Part shown: positions 18,657 through 27,701 of the stretch, piece after piece
Position numbering within the stretch: position 1 is the first letter of the stretch
Layout: every line of letters begins with the position of its first letter
From: Estrella lausannensis
Lineage (GTDB): Bacteria; Chlamydiota; Chlamydiia; Chlamydiales; Criblamydiaceae
Length of the DNA: 64,000 nucleotides
NCBI RefSeq assembly: GCF_900000175.1
Contig: NZ_CWGJ01000028.1
Span: 124,001-188,000, forward strand
Direction: 5' to 3'
Position numbers and translations under genes: made by a program
Notes under the pieces: generated by a model
Databases searched by the model: none
Told to the model about the DNA's origin: nothing
Seen by the model: only the letters and a program-made list of their open reading frames with translations

Positions 18657-20678
18657 TTACTCCTCATCGCCCTCATATTCTTCCAAGTCCTCTTCCAGAT
18701 CATCTTCATCTGCGGAGAAATCGAGGATATCCTCTTCTTTCACCTGTGCTTTGGGAATAACGCGCTGCATGCGTTTTGCTTTTCTCTCCTGAGGGGAGAG
18801 TTTGACAAAATCGATCCAGATTGGAGAAGACCATGCAATATGGCCATCTTCCTGAGTGACTCTGACGTAATAAAACACGAAGGGAGGACGCTTATCTGGG
18901 CTTTGTAAGATGATTTTCGACATATCCACCATATCGTCAAATTCAAACTCGAGACGATACGTTTTTACCGGTTTAAAGGTTTTGATCACTTCGCCATTGC
19001 GGATGATTTCTACAGTCTTTAAAGGGCATGTGCCGGCAGCAAAACCAGCGATATGGCGGTTGATGGTAAGTCCTGGTTTGTCCGCTGTGGAGACTTCTTG
19101 GCCCATGGACGTTCCCGCGATGTTGACGCTGAGCAGCATCCTCTCACCAGTCGTTGCATAGCACGATCTTCTGTAGAGCGCATCTGCGATACCAGCCTTG
19201 GAAAACTCCTTGGCGATCACGGCGGTGATGCCGGGTGTGTATTGGATCTGGTCGCCCTCAAAAAAGTCGGAGAAGGCGCCTCTGTCGTCGAGCCCACCGG
19301 CTACGAAGCCAAAGCGGCAATTATTCTTAAGAGCCTTCAATACCGACCCATCAGAGCATTCTTTGACACCTTTTTTTCCTTCGGTGTCAATGGGTTTGGT
19401 ATTACCCTCTTTTACGGAACATTCCGACGAACCCCACGCATTGTAGATTTCGACGACTCTTTCAAATTCGGGATTGTATTCTTTGAAGTTGTACTCGCAG
19501 CCTTTGCCCATCGTGAACGTTGGGATGGAGATCAGCTCTTTGGGCGAGAAGCACTTATAGATTTTTTTCAGGGAAGAGGATTTGGTGTCTTTTTTCCTGA
19601 GTATCTGCTTGCCGTCTTTTAAGTAGACGAGCTGATGAAGCCCTTCCTCTCCGGATTCTCCTTGCCACTGGAATCCGATGAAGGTGGTGAAGCGGTCGGC
19701 CTCGTCAAACTCCACCGCGTTTTGTGTAATTTGCTTCCAGCTTTCATTAGAGGTTTCTTCTTGACTCTCAAACGAAGAGGTCGAGAAGAAGTTTAGCGCT
19801 TTCTCATCTCTGAAGTGCCTTAAGCAGCCCTCGATGTTTTCGGCGGAGTCGATCCGTTCCGACTCGCCATGGAACAGCCCCCACAAAAGAACTTCATTTG
19901 CTTCGGCAAAGCACTTAATGGGGCTGGCCTTGAATGTTTCTTTTGTTGTGGTGTTGGTCAGTTGGATCGTGTAGATGCCCGGTTCGTTGAAATAGAGGTT
20001 GGGCAGGGAGATAAAGCCTGTCTCTGGAACGAAAAGCTTCCAGTTTAGATTTTCCCGGATGTTCTCATAGCTGAGTTCGATCAGTGTGTCTTCAGGAGCG
20101 TTGCTGGTCAGGTTGCCATGCTCATCTTCGAATCGGATGACAACGTCGAAACGTTTGTTTTTGGCGACAAAGGAGGGTGCCCACACTTTGATGTTTTTCA
20201 GCTCTCCGCCCTTAACGTCCATGTTGAATATTTCCGGCTCGCCGTAGCGGCCTTTTCCGGTGGGATCGATGTAGAGGTTGAATGCCCGTCTGCGGTGAGA
20301 GTTTGTCTGAACTTGGTTGCCGGTTTTCTCATTCGATTTAGCACCCTTTGGCGCTCCGACGACAATGGTTACGGGCGATCCGGCGCTCACTGCTTGGGGT
20401 AGAGCACACTCATACTGAGGTGTGAAGCGCCAGTCGACTTCCACTTCATGAAAAGCGGCCGTTTTACCGTTTTCAAAAAGAAGATAGATCTGATTACGGG
20501 GCTCTTTAAGGTCTACCGACGGAATTTCCCAGTCTATCGGTCTGCCTTCGGACCCAAGATCAAATTTTAAAAGCGTTCCTTTGGGGAGGTTAGACCCGGG
20601 AGTGTACACAAATTTCCAGGTGCCTATTTCGCCGGCATAGACAGTGTTCGGTTCGCAAAAACAAATTGATCTTCTCAT
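18657..20678 (-). CDS. DUF3604 family protein
   Basis: The protein resembles DUF3604, a family of unknown biochemical function distantly related to PHP-type metal hydrolases and found in chlamydiae. Recognisable segments are LLWGLFHGESERID (about residue 268), FTTFIGFQWQGE, ADALYRRSCYATTGERMLLSV and the late YYVRVTQEDGHIAWSSPIWID. 673 aa, with an N-terminal beta-rich part and a very acidic C-terminal tail (LEEDLEEYEGDEE). No signal peptide seen. It stands alone between repeat-containing gaps. Family assignment is fairly confident, function is not. Confidence 0.8.
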   Translation of the reverse strand: MRRSICFCEPNTVYAGEIGTWKFVYTPGSNLPKGTLLKFDLGSEGRPIDWEIPSVDLKEPRNQIYLLFENGKTAAFHEVEVDWRFTPQYECALPQAVSAGSPVTIVVGAPKGAKSNEKTGNQVQTNSHRRRAFNLYIDPTGKGRYGEPEIFNMDVKGGELKNIKVWAPSFVAKNKRFDVVIRFEDEHGNLTSNAPEDTLIELSYENIRENLNWKLFVPETGFISLPNLYFNEPGIYTIQLTNTTTKETFKASPIKCFAEANEVLLWGLFHGESERIDSAENIEGCLRHFRDEKALNFFSTSSFESQEETSNESWKQITQNAVEFDEADRFTTFIGFQWQGESGEEGLHQLVYLKDGKQILRKKDTKSSSLKKIYKCFSPKELISIPTFTMGKGCEYNFKEYNPEFERVVEIYNAWGSSECSVKEGNTKPIDTEGKKGVKECSDGSVLKALKNNCRFGFVAGGLDDRGAFSDFFEGDQIQYTPGITAVIAKEFSKAGIADALYRRSCYATTGERMLLSVNIAGTSMGQEVSTADKPGLTINRHIAGFAAGTCPLKTVEIIRNGEVIKTFKPVKTYRLEFEFDDMVDMSKIILQSPDKRPPFVFYYVRVTQEDGHIAWSSPIWIDFVKLSPQERKAKRMQRVIPKAQVKEEDILDFSADEDDLEEDLEEYEGDEE

Positions 20679-21113
20679 GGGATTTTAGTAGCTCCGGGCT
20701 GTTTTGATATGCAAGGTGCTCTCCATTTAAGCAGAACGATCCATTCTTTTTCAAGTTGGATATCCTCCGCAGCAGGTTGATGAAATTAAGGGGTTTTTTC
20801 TTTTAATGGACCCATGCGGCTTAAGGCCAATTCATCTAAATTTAGGAAAGACAGCCCTCACGTTCTACTATCCGAGGTGCCGCCAGTCGATAAATCAACC
20901 TATTTCAAATGGCCGACAGGCTCTGAGGCGCAATCTCTTTCAATTGTGATTAAATGCTACATCTTCAATACTGGCTTTTGAAGAAAGCCATCCGGTAGCG
21001 TCTGGGTATTAAAACTTTGCCGATTGCGACTAAATTAAATTTTGACTGGATCGGAAGCTTGGCAAGGGCGCATGCCCTAGGTGGAAATTGGGGAAAATGA
21101 GGAGTGAGTTAAG
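20679..21113. other. Intergenic region upstream of hemH
   Basis: A divergent gap of about 435 bases between the DUF3604 gene and hemH. It must carry both promoters. I see no family A or B repeat, no RNA gene and no convincing ORF; a small palindrome GGGCGCATGCCC is near 21067. Confidence 0.4.
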
Positions 21114-22121
21114 GTGAAAGGAGAGACAACGGGGGTACTGCTGGTTAACTTAGGAACACCCGATACGCCTGCCGTTGCGGATGTCAGGCGCTATTTGCAT
21201 GAGTTTTTGCTCGATCCCCGTGTGATCGATATCCCCCGATGGAAAAGAGAGCTGCTTGTCAGGTGTCTGATTGTTCCTAAAAGGGTGAAGAATACCGCAG
21301 CTTCCTATTCTAAGATTTGGACCGGCGGGGGGTCACCGCTCCTGTTTTGGGGGAAAACAGTCAGGGATCAGTTGCAGGCGGCTCTATCTGACAGTTTCAA
21401 AGTGGTTCTCGCCATGCGTTATCAAAATCCCTCAATTGAGCAGGGGCTTGAGCAGCTCGCTTTCTGCAAAAAAATCATTATCTTGCCCCTGTTCCCACAG
21501 TACGCTTCGGCGACGACAGGTTCCATTTTCGAAAAGGTTATGTTTTATTTGAAGAGGTGGTTGACAGTTCCTGAGGTGCATTTCATACCGAGCTATCCTG
21601 TTCAAAAGAAAATGGTCGCCTGTTTCAGCGAGAGAGCGCGCGAAAAGGGGTACGAGAAGTTTGATCGCATTCTCTTTAGCTTTCATGGGTTGCCAATTAG
21701 GCAAATTCGCAAATGCGACCGTTTGGGTGTCTGTAAATCTTCGCCGGATTGCTGTGTGCAGGCAAAAAATCCGCAGTGCTACGCTTCTCAGTGCGTGAGC
21801 ACAGCGCATGCTGTGGCCAAGGAATTGAATATTCCTAAAGAGAAGTTTGTAGTGACGTTTCAGTCCCGGCTCGGAAGTGAACCCTGGCTGGAGCCTTCAA
21901 CCCAAGATACTGTCCATCAATTGGCTAAAAATGGTGTTGAAAATCTGCTGGTCTTTTCTCCTTCCTTTGTTGCGGATTGCCTGGAGACATTGTATGAGAT
22001 AGGCGTGGAGCTGAAGGATGAGTTCACTCAGCTTGGGGGAAAGAGGTTGGAGCTCGTTCCCAGCCTTAACGACCATCCACTTTGGATTGAGGGACTGAAG
22101 GAATTAATCCTCGCCAAGTAA
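21114..22121 (+). CDS. hemH: Ferrochelatase
   Basis: Inserts ferrous iron into protoporphyrin IX (or the coproporphyrin equivalent), the last iron step of haem synthesis. Starts GVLLVNLGTPDTP as usual; the metal-binding His is in FSFHGLP (about residue 194) and the catalytic Glu in SRLGSEPWLEP (about 260). Between them is a cysteine-rich insert with six Cys (CDRLGVCKSSPDCC, then QCYASQC), seen in some other bacterial ferrochelatases. 335 aa. The GTG start has GAGGAG upstream. Family B sequence begins 11 bases after the stop. Confidence 0.95.
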   Translation: MKGETTGVLLVNLGTPDTPAVADVRRYLHEFLLDPRVIDIPRWKRELLVRCLIVPKRVKNTAASYSKIWTGGGSPLLFWGKTVRDQLQAALSDSFKVVLAMRYQNPSIEQGLEQLAFCKKIIILPLFPQYASATTGSIFEKVMFYLKRWLTVPEVHFIPSYPVQKKMVACFSERAREKGYEKFDRILFSFHGLPIRQIRKCDRLGVCKSSPDCCVQAKNPQCYASQCVSTAHAVAKELNIPKEKFVVTFQSRLGSEPWLEPSTQDTVHQLAKNGVENLLVFSPSFVADCLETLYEIGVELKDEFTQLGGKRLELVPSLNDHPLWIEGLKELILAK

Positions 22122-22132
22122 GGCAGGCTCTT

Positions 22133-22295
22133 AGAGACTGTTAACAGATTCGGATTTCGGGAAAAGCGAAAGTCTCCCAAGAAGGAAAGAGTGCAAGTCG
22201 TCTCCTATTTCTAATAGTGGGCGAGCGGCAACTTTCAGTCCTCAAGACCCTCTCGCAGGCCCCAACGCCAAATTTAGAGATGTTTTTCGGTATAG
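22133..22295. repeat. Composite repeat: family B left end joined to family A
   Basis: The left end is AGAGACTGTTAACAGATTCGG, a family B end. The rest is family A: GCGAAAGTCTCCCAAGAAGGA, an internal palindrome with CCTATTTCTAATAGTGG, and the A right end AAATTTAGAGATG followed by TTTTTCGGTATAG. This suggests recombination or insertion between the two families. Confidence 0.65.
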
Positions 22296-22306
22296 ATGAG
22301 GGATAA

Positions 22307-22885
22307 ATGGACAAGATCAAGTCTTTACTTACCATGCGTTTTGGTAAAGAGATCCGCACCCATAGCATGATCCATCATGAAGAATTGATGACCAAGCTTA
22401 TCAAGCTTGCCAAAGTACAATCGATTGTTGAAATCGGCACGCTCCATGGAGTCTCGGCAGCTCTTTTTGCATCCCTTGGATTAAAGGTCGCCACGTTTGA
22501 CATTGTAGCCAGTCCTCTTGCTGAAGAAATCTGGAAGTATCTGGATGTGAGTTCGCTAATAGATTACTCTATCTGCCGGGACGATGAAGAAAAAAAGGAG
22601 ATTCTTTCAGGGCGCTCCTTTGATGTTGCCTTTATCGATGGAGACCATCATCTAGATAAAGCCCGGTTTGATTTCGATTGTGTAAAACGTTGTGGATTTG
22701 TCATCTTTCACGATTATAAGCCCCATGCCCCTCACTTTAAACCGCTCGCCGACTTTATCGACTCGCTGACGCCTCAGCGGTATATTTTCGGTGAACCGGG
22801 AAGCCAATTTGCGGTCTGGATTGCAGAAGACAGCAACCAACGGGAAAACCTGGATCTTCTCGAGTGGCTGAAGGCGGGTGCCTGA
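22307..22885 (+). CDS. Class I SAM-dependent methyltransferase
   Basis: 192 aa. The SAM-binding loop is VEIGTLHGVSAALFA (about residues 43-57), followed by an acidic residue at the end of strand 2 (VATFDIV) and the FIDGDHHLDKARFDFD motif (about 111-126) typical of the Methyltransf_24 / cephalosporin-hydroxylase-like group. VIFHDYKPH follows. The substrate is unknown; relatives act on sugars or small molecules. The gene stands alone, with a repeat immediately upstream that must carry or adjoin its promoter. Confidence 0.8.
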   Translation: MDKIKSLLTMRFGKEIRTHSMIHHEELMTKLIKLAKVQSIVEIGTLHGVSAALFASLGLKVATFDIVASPLAEEIWKYLDVSSLIDYSICRDDEEKKEILSGRSFDVAFIDGDHHLDKARFDFDCVKRCGFVIFHDYKPHAPHFKPLADFIDSLTPQRYIFGEPGSQFAVWIAEDSNQRENLDLLEWLKAGA

Positions 22886-22972
22886 TCTATATCGCCTCGT
22901 AGGGTGGGGTACGAACCGCCTATCAATCGCTCCGGAGATGATTACCAATTAAAGGAGCCCGTACCAAATAAT

Positions 22973-23491
22973 CTAAGCTAAGTGGAGTATGCCGAGGGGG
23001 ACTGGGTAGATAATGTCCGGGTATGGAGCTGCCTGCACAAAAAGCGTTTCCCTGTCAGCCGGAACACTTCGTGGCGGCGGGCATATTTCCTTATAGATGT
23101 TTAAAGGGGTTGCAATGATGTCGAGAGAGGCATTGGCGATAAAGCCAAATGGGATCAGCGCTTCAAGTGCGCCGCGGACAATCTGAGCCATTCCTGTGTT
23201 TATTGCCTCATCATACCAGCGCCCGATAATAGGTCCACAGGTGGCTTCACGCTCGCCGATAGCCGCTGTGAAGCCGGCGATGGCAATGCCTGCCACTATC
23301 CGCAAGGCTCCCGAGACAATTTGCACCCCTGGGATATATCCCAAAATATTCATCACGATATTCCAGATTCTCATCGCCGTGATCGCGACATTACGCACCT
23401 GGATTGGCATATAAAGCGAATCGTTTGGCTTGATGTTGAACGTTTCCCGGTTGATGGATCGGATACCCCAGGTATTTAGAGAAATGGACAT
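22973..23491 (-). CDS. Bilobed hydrophobic protein, candidate inclusion-membrane (Inc-like) protein
   Basis: No named family recognised. 172 aa, no cleavable signal. Hydrophobic stretches lie at about residues 37-77 (RIWNIVMNILGYIPGVQIVS then GALRIVAGIAIAGFTAAIG) and 103-130 (IVRGALEALIPFGFIANASL). Closely spaced hydrophobic segments in a small protein without a signal peptide are the usual hallmark of chlamydial Inc proteins. The C-terminus is Pro-rich. The Inc assignment is inference from this pattern alone; an ordinary small membrane protein is the alternative. Confidence 0.6.
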   Translation of the reverse strand: MSISLNTWGIRSINRETFNIKPNDSLYMPIQVRNVAITAMRIWNIVMNILGYIPGVQIVSGALRIVAGIAIAGFTAAIGEREATCGPIIGRWYDEAINTGMAQIVRGALEALIPFGFIANASLDIIATPLNIYKEICPPPRSVPADRETLFVQAAPYPDIIYPVPLGILHLA

Positions 23492-23642
23492 ACGAACTTT
23501 CCTTCACGAGGTTAAGATGGTGATATAATGACTTCTATGAATGTGTAGGGGTAATCTGTATTTATCTTTCGTACAATGCTATACAGGTGCTTTGCGTAGT
23601 GTACTCTTGTTAGACCTATCTACACAGGAACATGGGAGACTT

Positions 23643-23730
23643 CGGAAGAGGAGGGATTCGAACCCCCGGACGGCTCATCACCGCCTTCTGTTTTCAAGAC
23701 AGACGCAATCGGCCACTCTGCCACTCTTCC
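23643..23730 (-). tRNA. tRNA-Ser (anticodon UGA)
   Basis: Reading the minus strand from 23730, the acceptor arm GGAAGAG pairs with CTCTTCC near 23650. The anticodon loop is CTTGAAA within stem TCTGT/ACAGA, giving anticodon UGA. A long variable arm (about 17 nt) and GGGTTCGAATCCC T-arm are present, as expected for tRNA-Ser. The 3' CCA is not encoded. Confidence 0.95.
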
Positions 23731-23865
23731 GTATTTTGGAATAGACCCATTCTAGGCAAGCTTTTAAATTATCACAATATAAAGAAATATTTTAACACGT
23801 CTTCAGATTCTTTTTAAAGAATAATTATTAATATCGCCTTTGTTGCAATAAATCTTTCAAAAAGT

Positions 23866-23895
23866 TTGAGTAATAATATTTTGAATGGCGATAAT
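23866..23895 (+). promoter_or_regulatory. Candidate promoter
   Basis: TTGAGT at 23866-23871 and GATAAT at 23890-23895 with an 18-base spacer in AT-rich sequence, 30 bases before the ATG at 23926. Confidence 0.4.
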
Positions 23896-23925
23896 TGTAT
23901 TAGGTAAGCAACAAGGAAGGGGCTT

Positions 23926-26127
23926 ATGAAATCGAAGAATAAGGAAAAAATAAAAGCTTTAAGCTTGATTGAGGCTGTTGAGACTTTGTCCAACATCGCA
24001 GATTTGAAGCTCGACAAAGAAGCTGCTGTCACAGAAAAGCACGCCCTCCTATTTGATGACCGCAAGATAAACTATCGAACGATCCACTGGCTCAAGGATG
24101 CCGGAAAGAGCAAAACGCTCAAGATGATCAAAGAGATTTTCAGGGTAATCCTGAGCCACCTAAAAGATTCCTGGGAAGCCCAGTTTGTTTTGTCGACCCC
24201 CACGGATAAGGTGGAGAGTATCAAGAGTATCATGATCTTGGTCGGAGAAGCAGCCAAGAAGCTCGATCGCTATACAGAGCTTTTCAATCAGGCACAGGAA
24301 AAAAGCGTGACTGAGCTCAAGGAATATGTTGAGCTGAAGAAGTTTTACCGCAGCAAAGTAGCGCATGTGGTCGATCAGGGAACGCTGAGTAAATGGCTCT
24401 TTGGACTAACCAAAGGCTTTATCGGCAAGCAGGAAGCCACGAAGGGAAAGGAGACATCGCTCTCCCAGCACATCTTTATCGATCTCGAACAGATCAAAAA
24501 AGACACGGCATATGAACTTCTTTTTGTCCGAAAAGAAGACGGATCACGGTTCTTCAACCCGCGGCTGATCAGGAATATCAAACTTGTAATCGACTTCGGA
24601 GGGACGCTTCAAGGGGTTGAAGAGGATCGCTTAAGCTACATGCGCGACTGGATGGACAAGATTGCGCATGGAGCTGCACGCTCGATCTTAAAGTCGATGG
24701 GTAGTCGTCTGGACTTCTTCTACAAGGAAGCTGCAAAGCACAGAACAAAGCCTTTGCCAGGGTATGTATCCAGTGCCATCATGGCACTGTTTTTAGCCGC
24801 ATCTCAAAATACTCTTCAGTCGAAAATCAAAGTGAAGACATGCCTCGATTATCTGATCGACTTTGAATCCTACCTGCATGAGGCGGTGACTTCAATTGAG
24901 TATCAGAAAATGGCTGCTTACCCACCAAAAAGCAACCAGCATCTTGCCTCTGTGCTGTTCGATACCATCCATGCCTTGATAAGAGCCTTTTTTATTCACT
25001 TTGACGGCTTTCATGAGCTTTCTCCTGTGATAAATAACCTAGTTGCGGAAGGGCGCCTTCTTTCCAGGCATCTTCATCAAGAAAGAGGGGGTTCGTTGAG
25101 CAAGACGCTTGAGATTGATCACGAATATTTCAGGAAGCTCATCCGTTCAGGAACGCATGGACCGATGATCCGTAACGTCGAGATGCTGGAGGATTGGGAG
25201 AGCAAGTTCGCGCCCCTTCTTCAGAGAAACTGGCCGGGGCAGCTCTTTTCCATCTATGTTAAAAATAAATGGGTTCTCTGCATGAAGCTGCCATCGCCGA
25301 CATCTCAAGATTATATCAACAAGGCGTATGTTCTGGAGGAGTTTCTTGCTTTCTTGAGAGCTTCGACCAAAGATTCGGTCCCGAAACAGCACTTGATGTT
25401 TAACCTGCAAGACAGAACCTCTTGGAAGGAAATAGCCCGTTGCAAGGCACTGGAAGCTTTACCGGAAAATGAAGAGCTTAAAAACCATTTCGGGATTGTC
25501 ACTCTGCCGTTTGATACAGACTTCTACCACCAGCTGGCACCTTATGACCAAGATAGGCAGGCCGATCTTTTCAAACAGCACTTCGTTGAGCAGATGCAGG
25601 ATGAAAATACCGGTTTTCTGTTCCTTGGGAAAATCAAGAAAGTGCTGACGGATAGATTTGCTCAGGATTTGTTGAACGCTGTCCATCGCGTGTTCTTCCA
25701 AAGCAAGCCCCAATTGACAAGACAGGAGAGGCTGGATTTCATTGGCATCACCTATCTGATGCTGTACTTTAAATCGATTGAACTGCTGGAGCCCGATTCG
25801 ATCAGTTTCACCTGTAAGGATTCTGTCGACATTGGAATGAGCCAGACGGCTCTGATGTATGCGTTCATGAAACTTTTAAAGGAGCCGTCTTTAGCTGAGG
25901 AGGAGATAGCTGAGCTGCACTACATTCTCTTTGCCCCGGCCCTTCAGGTGCGCGAGAGGGCTATGCTGCAGGAGCGATTCTTTAGGATGGTGTCCACCAT
26001 CAAGGCTATCGAGGAGGCAAGAAACGTTTATGGCTTGGAAGGATTTAAAAAATCCTTTCACGAAGTGTTCGGCGACTTGATAGATGTTTCGGTCGTTGAC
26101 GGGCAGATCGTTTTCAGGCATCGCTAA
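23926..26127 (+). CDS. Large hypothetical protein
   Basis: 733 aa, not recognised. No signal peptide or membrane segment; predominantly helical, charged and Leu-rich throughout. Some segments look domain-like, for example AASQNTLQSKIKVKTCLDYL near residue 290, but none matches a motif I know. Codon use resembles its neighbours and a clear terminator follows, so it is a real gene. AAGGAAGGGG precedes the ATG. Probably a lineage-specific cytosolic or secreted protein. Confidence 0.7.
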   Translation: MKSKNKEKIKALSLIEAVETLSNIADLKLDKEAAVTEKHALLFDDRKINYRTIHWLKDAGKSKTLKMIKEIFRVILSHLKDSWEAQFVLSTPTDKVESIKSIMILVGEAAKKLDRYTELFNQAQEKSVTELKEYVELKKFYRSKVAHVVDQGTLSKWLFGLTKGFIGKQEATKGKETSLSQHIFIDLEQIKKDTAYELLFVRKEDGSRFFNPRLIRNIKLVIDFGGTLQGVEEDRLSYMRDWMDKIAHGAARSILKSMGSRLDFFYKEAAKHRTKPLPGYVSSAIMALFLAASQNTLQSKIKVKTCLDYLIDFESYLHEAVTSIEYQKMAAYPPKSNQHLASVLFDTIHALIRAFFIHFDGFHELSPVINNLVAEGRLLSRHLHQERGGSLSKTLEIDHEYFRKLIRSGTHGPMIRNVEMLEDWESKFAPLLQRNWPGQLFSIYVKNKWVLCMKLPSPTSQDYINKAYVLEEFLAFLRASTKDSVPKQHLMFNLQDRTSWKEIARCKALEALPENEELKNHFGIVTLPFDTDFYHQLAPYDQDRQADLFKQHFVEQMQDENTGFLFLGKIKKVLTDRFAQDLLNAVHRVFFQSKPQLTRQERLDFIGITYLMLYFKSIELLEPDSISFTCKDSVDIGMSQTALMYAFMKLLKEPSLAEEEIAELHYILFAPALQVRERAMLQERFFRMVSTIKAIEEARNVYGLEGFKKSFHEVFGDLIDVSVVDGQIVFRHR

Positions 26128-26149
26128 GATGCCATTCCGCCTGAAAAGG

Positions 26150-26184
26150 AAGCGCTGAACCTGTCAGCGCTTCTTTTGTTTTTT
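26150..26184. terminator. Rho-independent terminator between converging genes
   Basis: A 9-base perfect stem, AAGCGCTGA/TCAGCGCTT, with a 5-base loop, followed by CTTTTGTTTTTTTT. It serves the rightward 733-aa gene. The leftward carboxypeptidase gene ends at 26185, right beside it. Confidence 0.85.
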
Positions 26185-27699
26185 TTATGCGCCATATTTC
26201 TTTTGCAGGTAGTTCAGGTAAGCCGCAGGGCTGAACGCCTTGCCGGTCGCCCTTTTGATCAACTCTCTGCTGTCATATTGCCTGCCGTGTCGATGGATTG
26301 TTTTTCCCAGATAATCCTTGATGAAGGAGAGTCCTTCTTTCTGAATTCTTTCTTCGAAATCAGGATTCTTAGCTTGGAATGCATCAAAAATCTGCGCTGC
26401 ATACATGCTTCCGAGTAAATAGGTAGGAAAGTAGCCGAAAGCTCCCATCGACCAATGGATATCCTGTAGACACCCTTCCTGATCTGTTTTGGGAACAATT
26501 CCCAGCATTTCCTTCATTTTGCTTCTCCATAAGTCAGGAATTTCATTTACGGAGGCACTTCCTTCGATCAAGGCTTTTTCGATTTCGAAGCGTAAGATGA
26601 CATGCATTGGGTAGGTAAGCTCATCAGCATCCACACGGATAAAGGAGGGGGCTACTTTGTTAATGGCTTTGTAGAAATTGTCAAAGCTTACCTTTTTGAG
26701 CTTTCCACCGAAGGTATCCGCAAGTTTTGGGAAATAGCGCTTCCAAAAGGGTTTTCCTTGTCCGATCCAGATTTCGTAAAAACGTGACTGGCTTTCATGA
26801 ATTCCAAGGGATACCGCTTCCGCGAGGGGAGATCCATACTCCTTTTCAGGTAGCCCCATCTCGTAGAGGCTATGGCCGCCTTCATGCATGAGGATGCTGA
26901 TGTTCGCGATCAAATTATCCGAGGGCTTCCTGGTCGTTATGCGGCTGTCTTGTGGGTGAGATGAGGATGAGAAGGGGTGTGTGGAGAAATCGACTCTTCC
27001 ATAGCGGAAGTCAAAGCCGATATCCTTCAGAATTTCATTGCCAAGCTCCATCTGCTTTTCCGGGTCAAAATTTCCTCGAAGAAAGCTGTCGTCAATTTTC
27101 TTCTTTGTTTGTGTTTTAGCAATGAGAGAGACTAAGGAAGGCTTCACGTTGCCGAAGAGTTCGGCCAGGTTATCGGCGGTCTCTCCCGGTTCGAATTCAT
27201 CGATGAGGGCATCGTAGGGGTGTTTTTCGTATCCGATGAGCTCAGCTTTTTTTCTGCATAAGTCTATGATTTTTTTCAGATAGGGGGCAAATTCTTTGAA
27301 TGATGACTTTTCCTTCGCCGCGCGCCAGACCGAGACTGATTTCGAAGTGAGAGCCGCAAATTCCTCCACAAAGGATGTCGGCAGAGCTTTGGCTTTGACA
27401 AAGTCTCTTCTCCACATGATAAGGGCCCTTTGCTTTGGCAAGGGAAGGTCTTTGGCTTTCAGGGCGCCTGTTTTGATGTTGATCAACGATCCCAAAGCGC
27501 CCTCATACTCTTTGGCTGTTTTGCATTGGTGTACGAGGCCTGCAAGCGTTTTGACTTGCTCGGCCCGTATCGAGGCGGAGCCTTCCGGCATGTAGGTTTC
27601 GTGATCCCACTCAAGAAGGGAGGAAATGCCCTGGAGGGTTTTGGCGTGCTTGGAAAGGGAGAACAGTAAGTTGTATTGTTTTTGGCTGTTTTTTGGCAT
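26185..27699 (-). CDS. M32 family metallocarboxypeptidase
   Basis: Removes C-terminal residues from peptides; zinc enzyme of the thermostable carboxypeptidase 1 (Taq/Pfu) family, about 500 aa. The zinc site is HEGGH in MHEGGHSLYEMGLP (about residues 270-274), followed by the family-specific HESQSRFYE (about 299-307). LLEWDHETYMPEGS near the N-terminus is also typical. Cytoplasmic. Its start is 3 bases after the end of alr, so the two are one transcription unit reading leftward (alr first). Confidence 0.93.
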   Translation of the reverse strand: MPKNSQKQYNLLFSLSKHAKTLQGISSLLEWDHETYMPEGSASIRAEQVKTLAGLVHQCKTAKEYEGALGSLINIKTGALKAKDLPLPKQRALIMWRRDFVKAKALPTSFVEEFAALTSKSVSVWRAAKEKSSFKEFAPYLKKIIDLCRKKAELIGYEKHPYDALIDEFEPGETADNLAELFGNVKPSLVSLIAKTQTKKKIDDSFLRGNFDPEKQMELGNEILKDIGFDFRYGRVDFSTHPFSSSSHPQDSRITTRKPSDNLIANISILMHEGGHSLYEMGLPEKEYGSPLAEAVSLGIHESQSRFYEIWIGQGKPFWKRYFPKLADTFGGKLKKVSFDNFYKAINKVAPSFIRVDADELTYPMHVILRFEIEKALIEGSASVNEIPDLWRSKMKEMLGIVPKTDQEGCLQDIHWSMGAFGYFPTYLLGSMYAAQIFDAFQAKNPDFEERIQKEGLSFIKDYLGKTIHRHGRQYDSRELIKRATGKAFSPAAYLNYLQKKYGA

Positions 27700-27701
27700 G
27701 G

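Noticed and set aside
23541-23817. Two short plus-strand frames
   Set aside because: They cover the tRNA-Ser gene on the other strand and are not protein genes.
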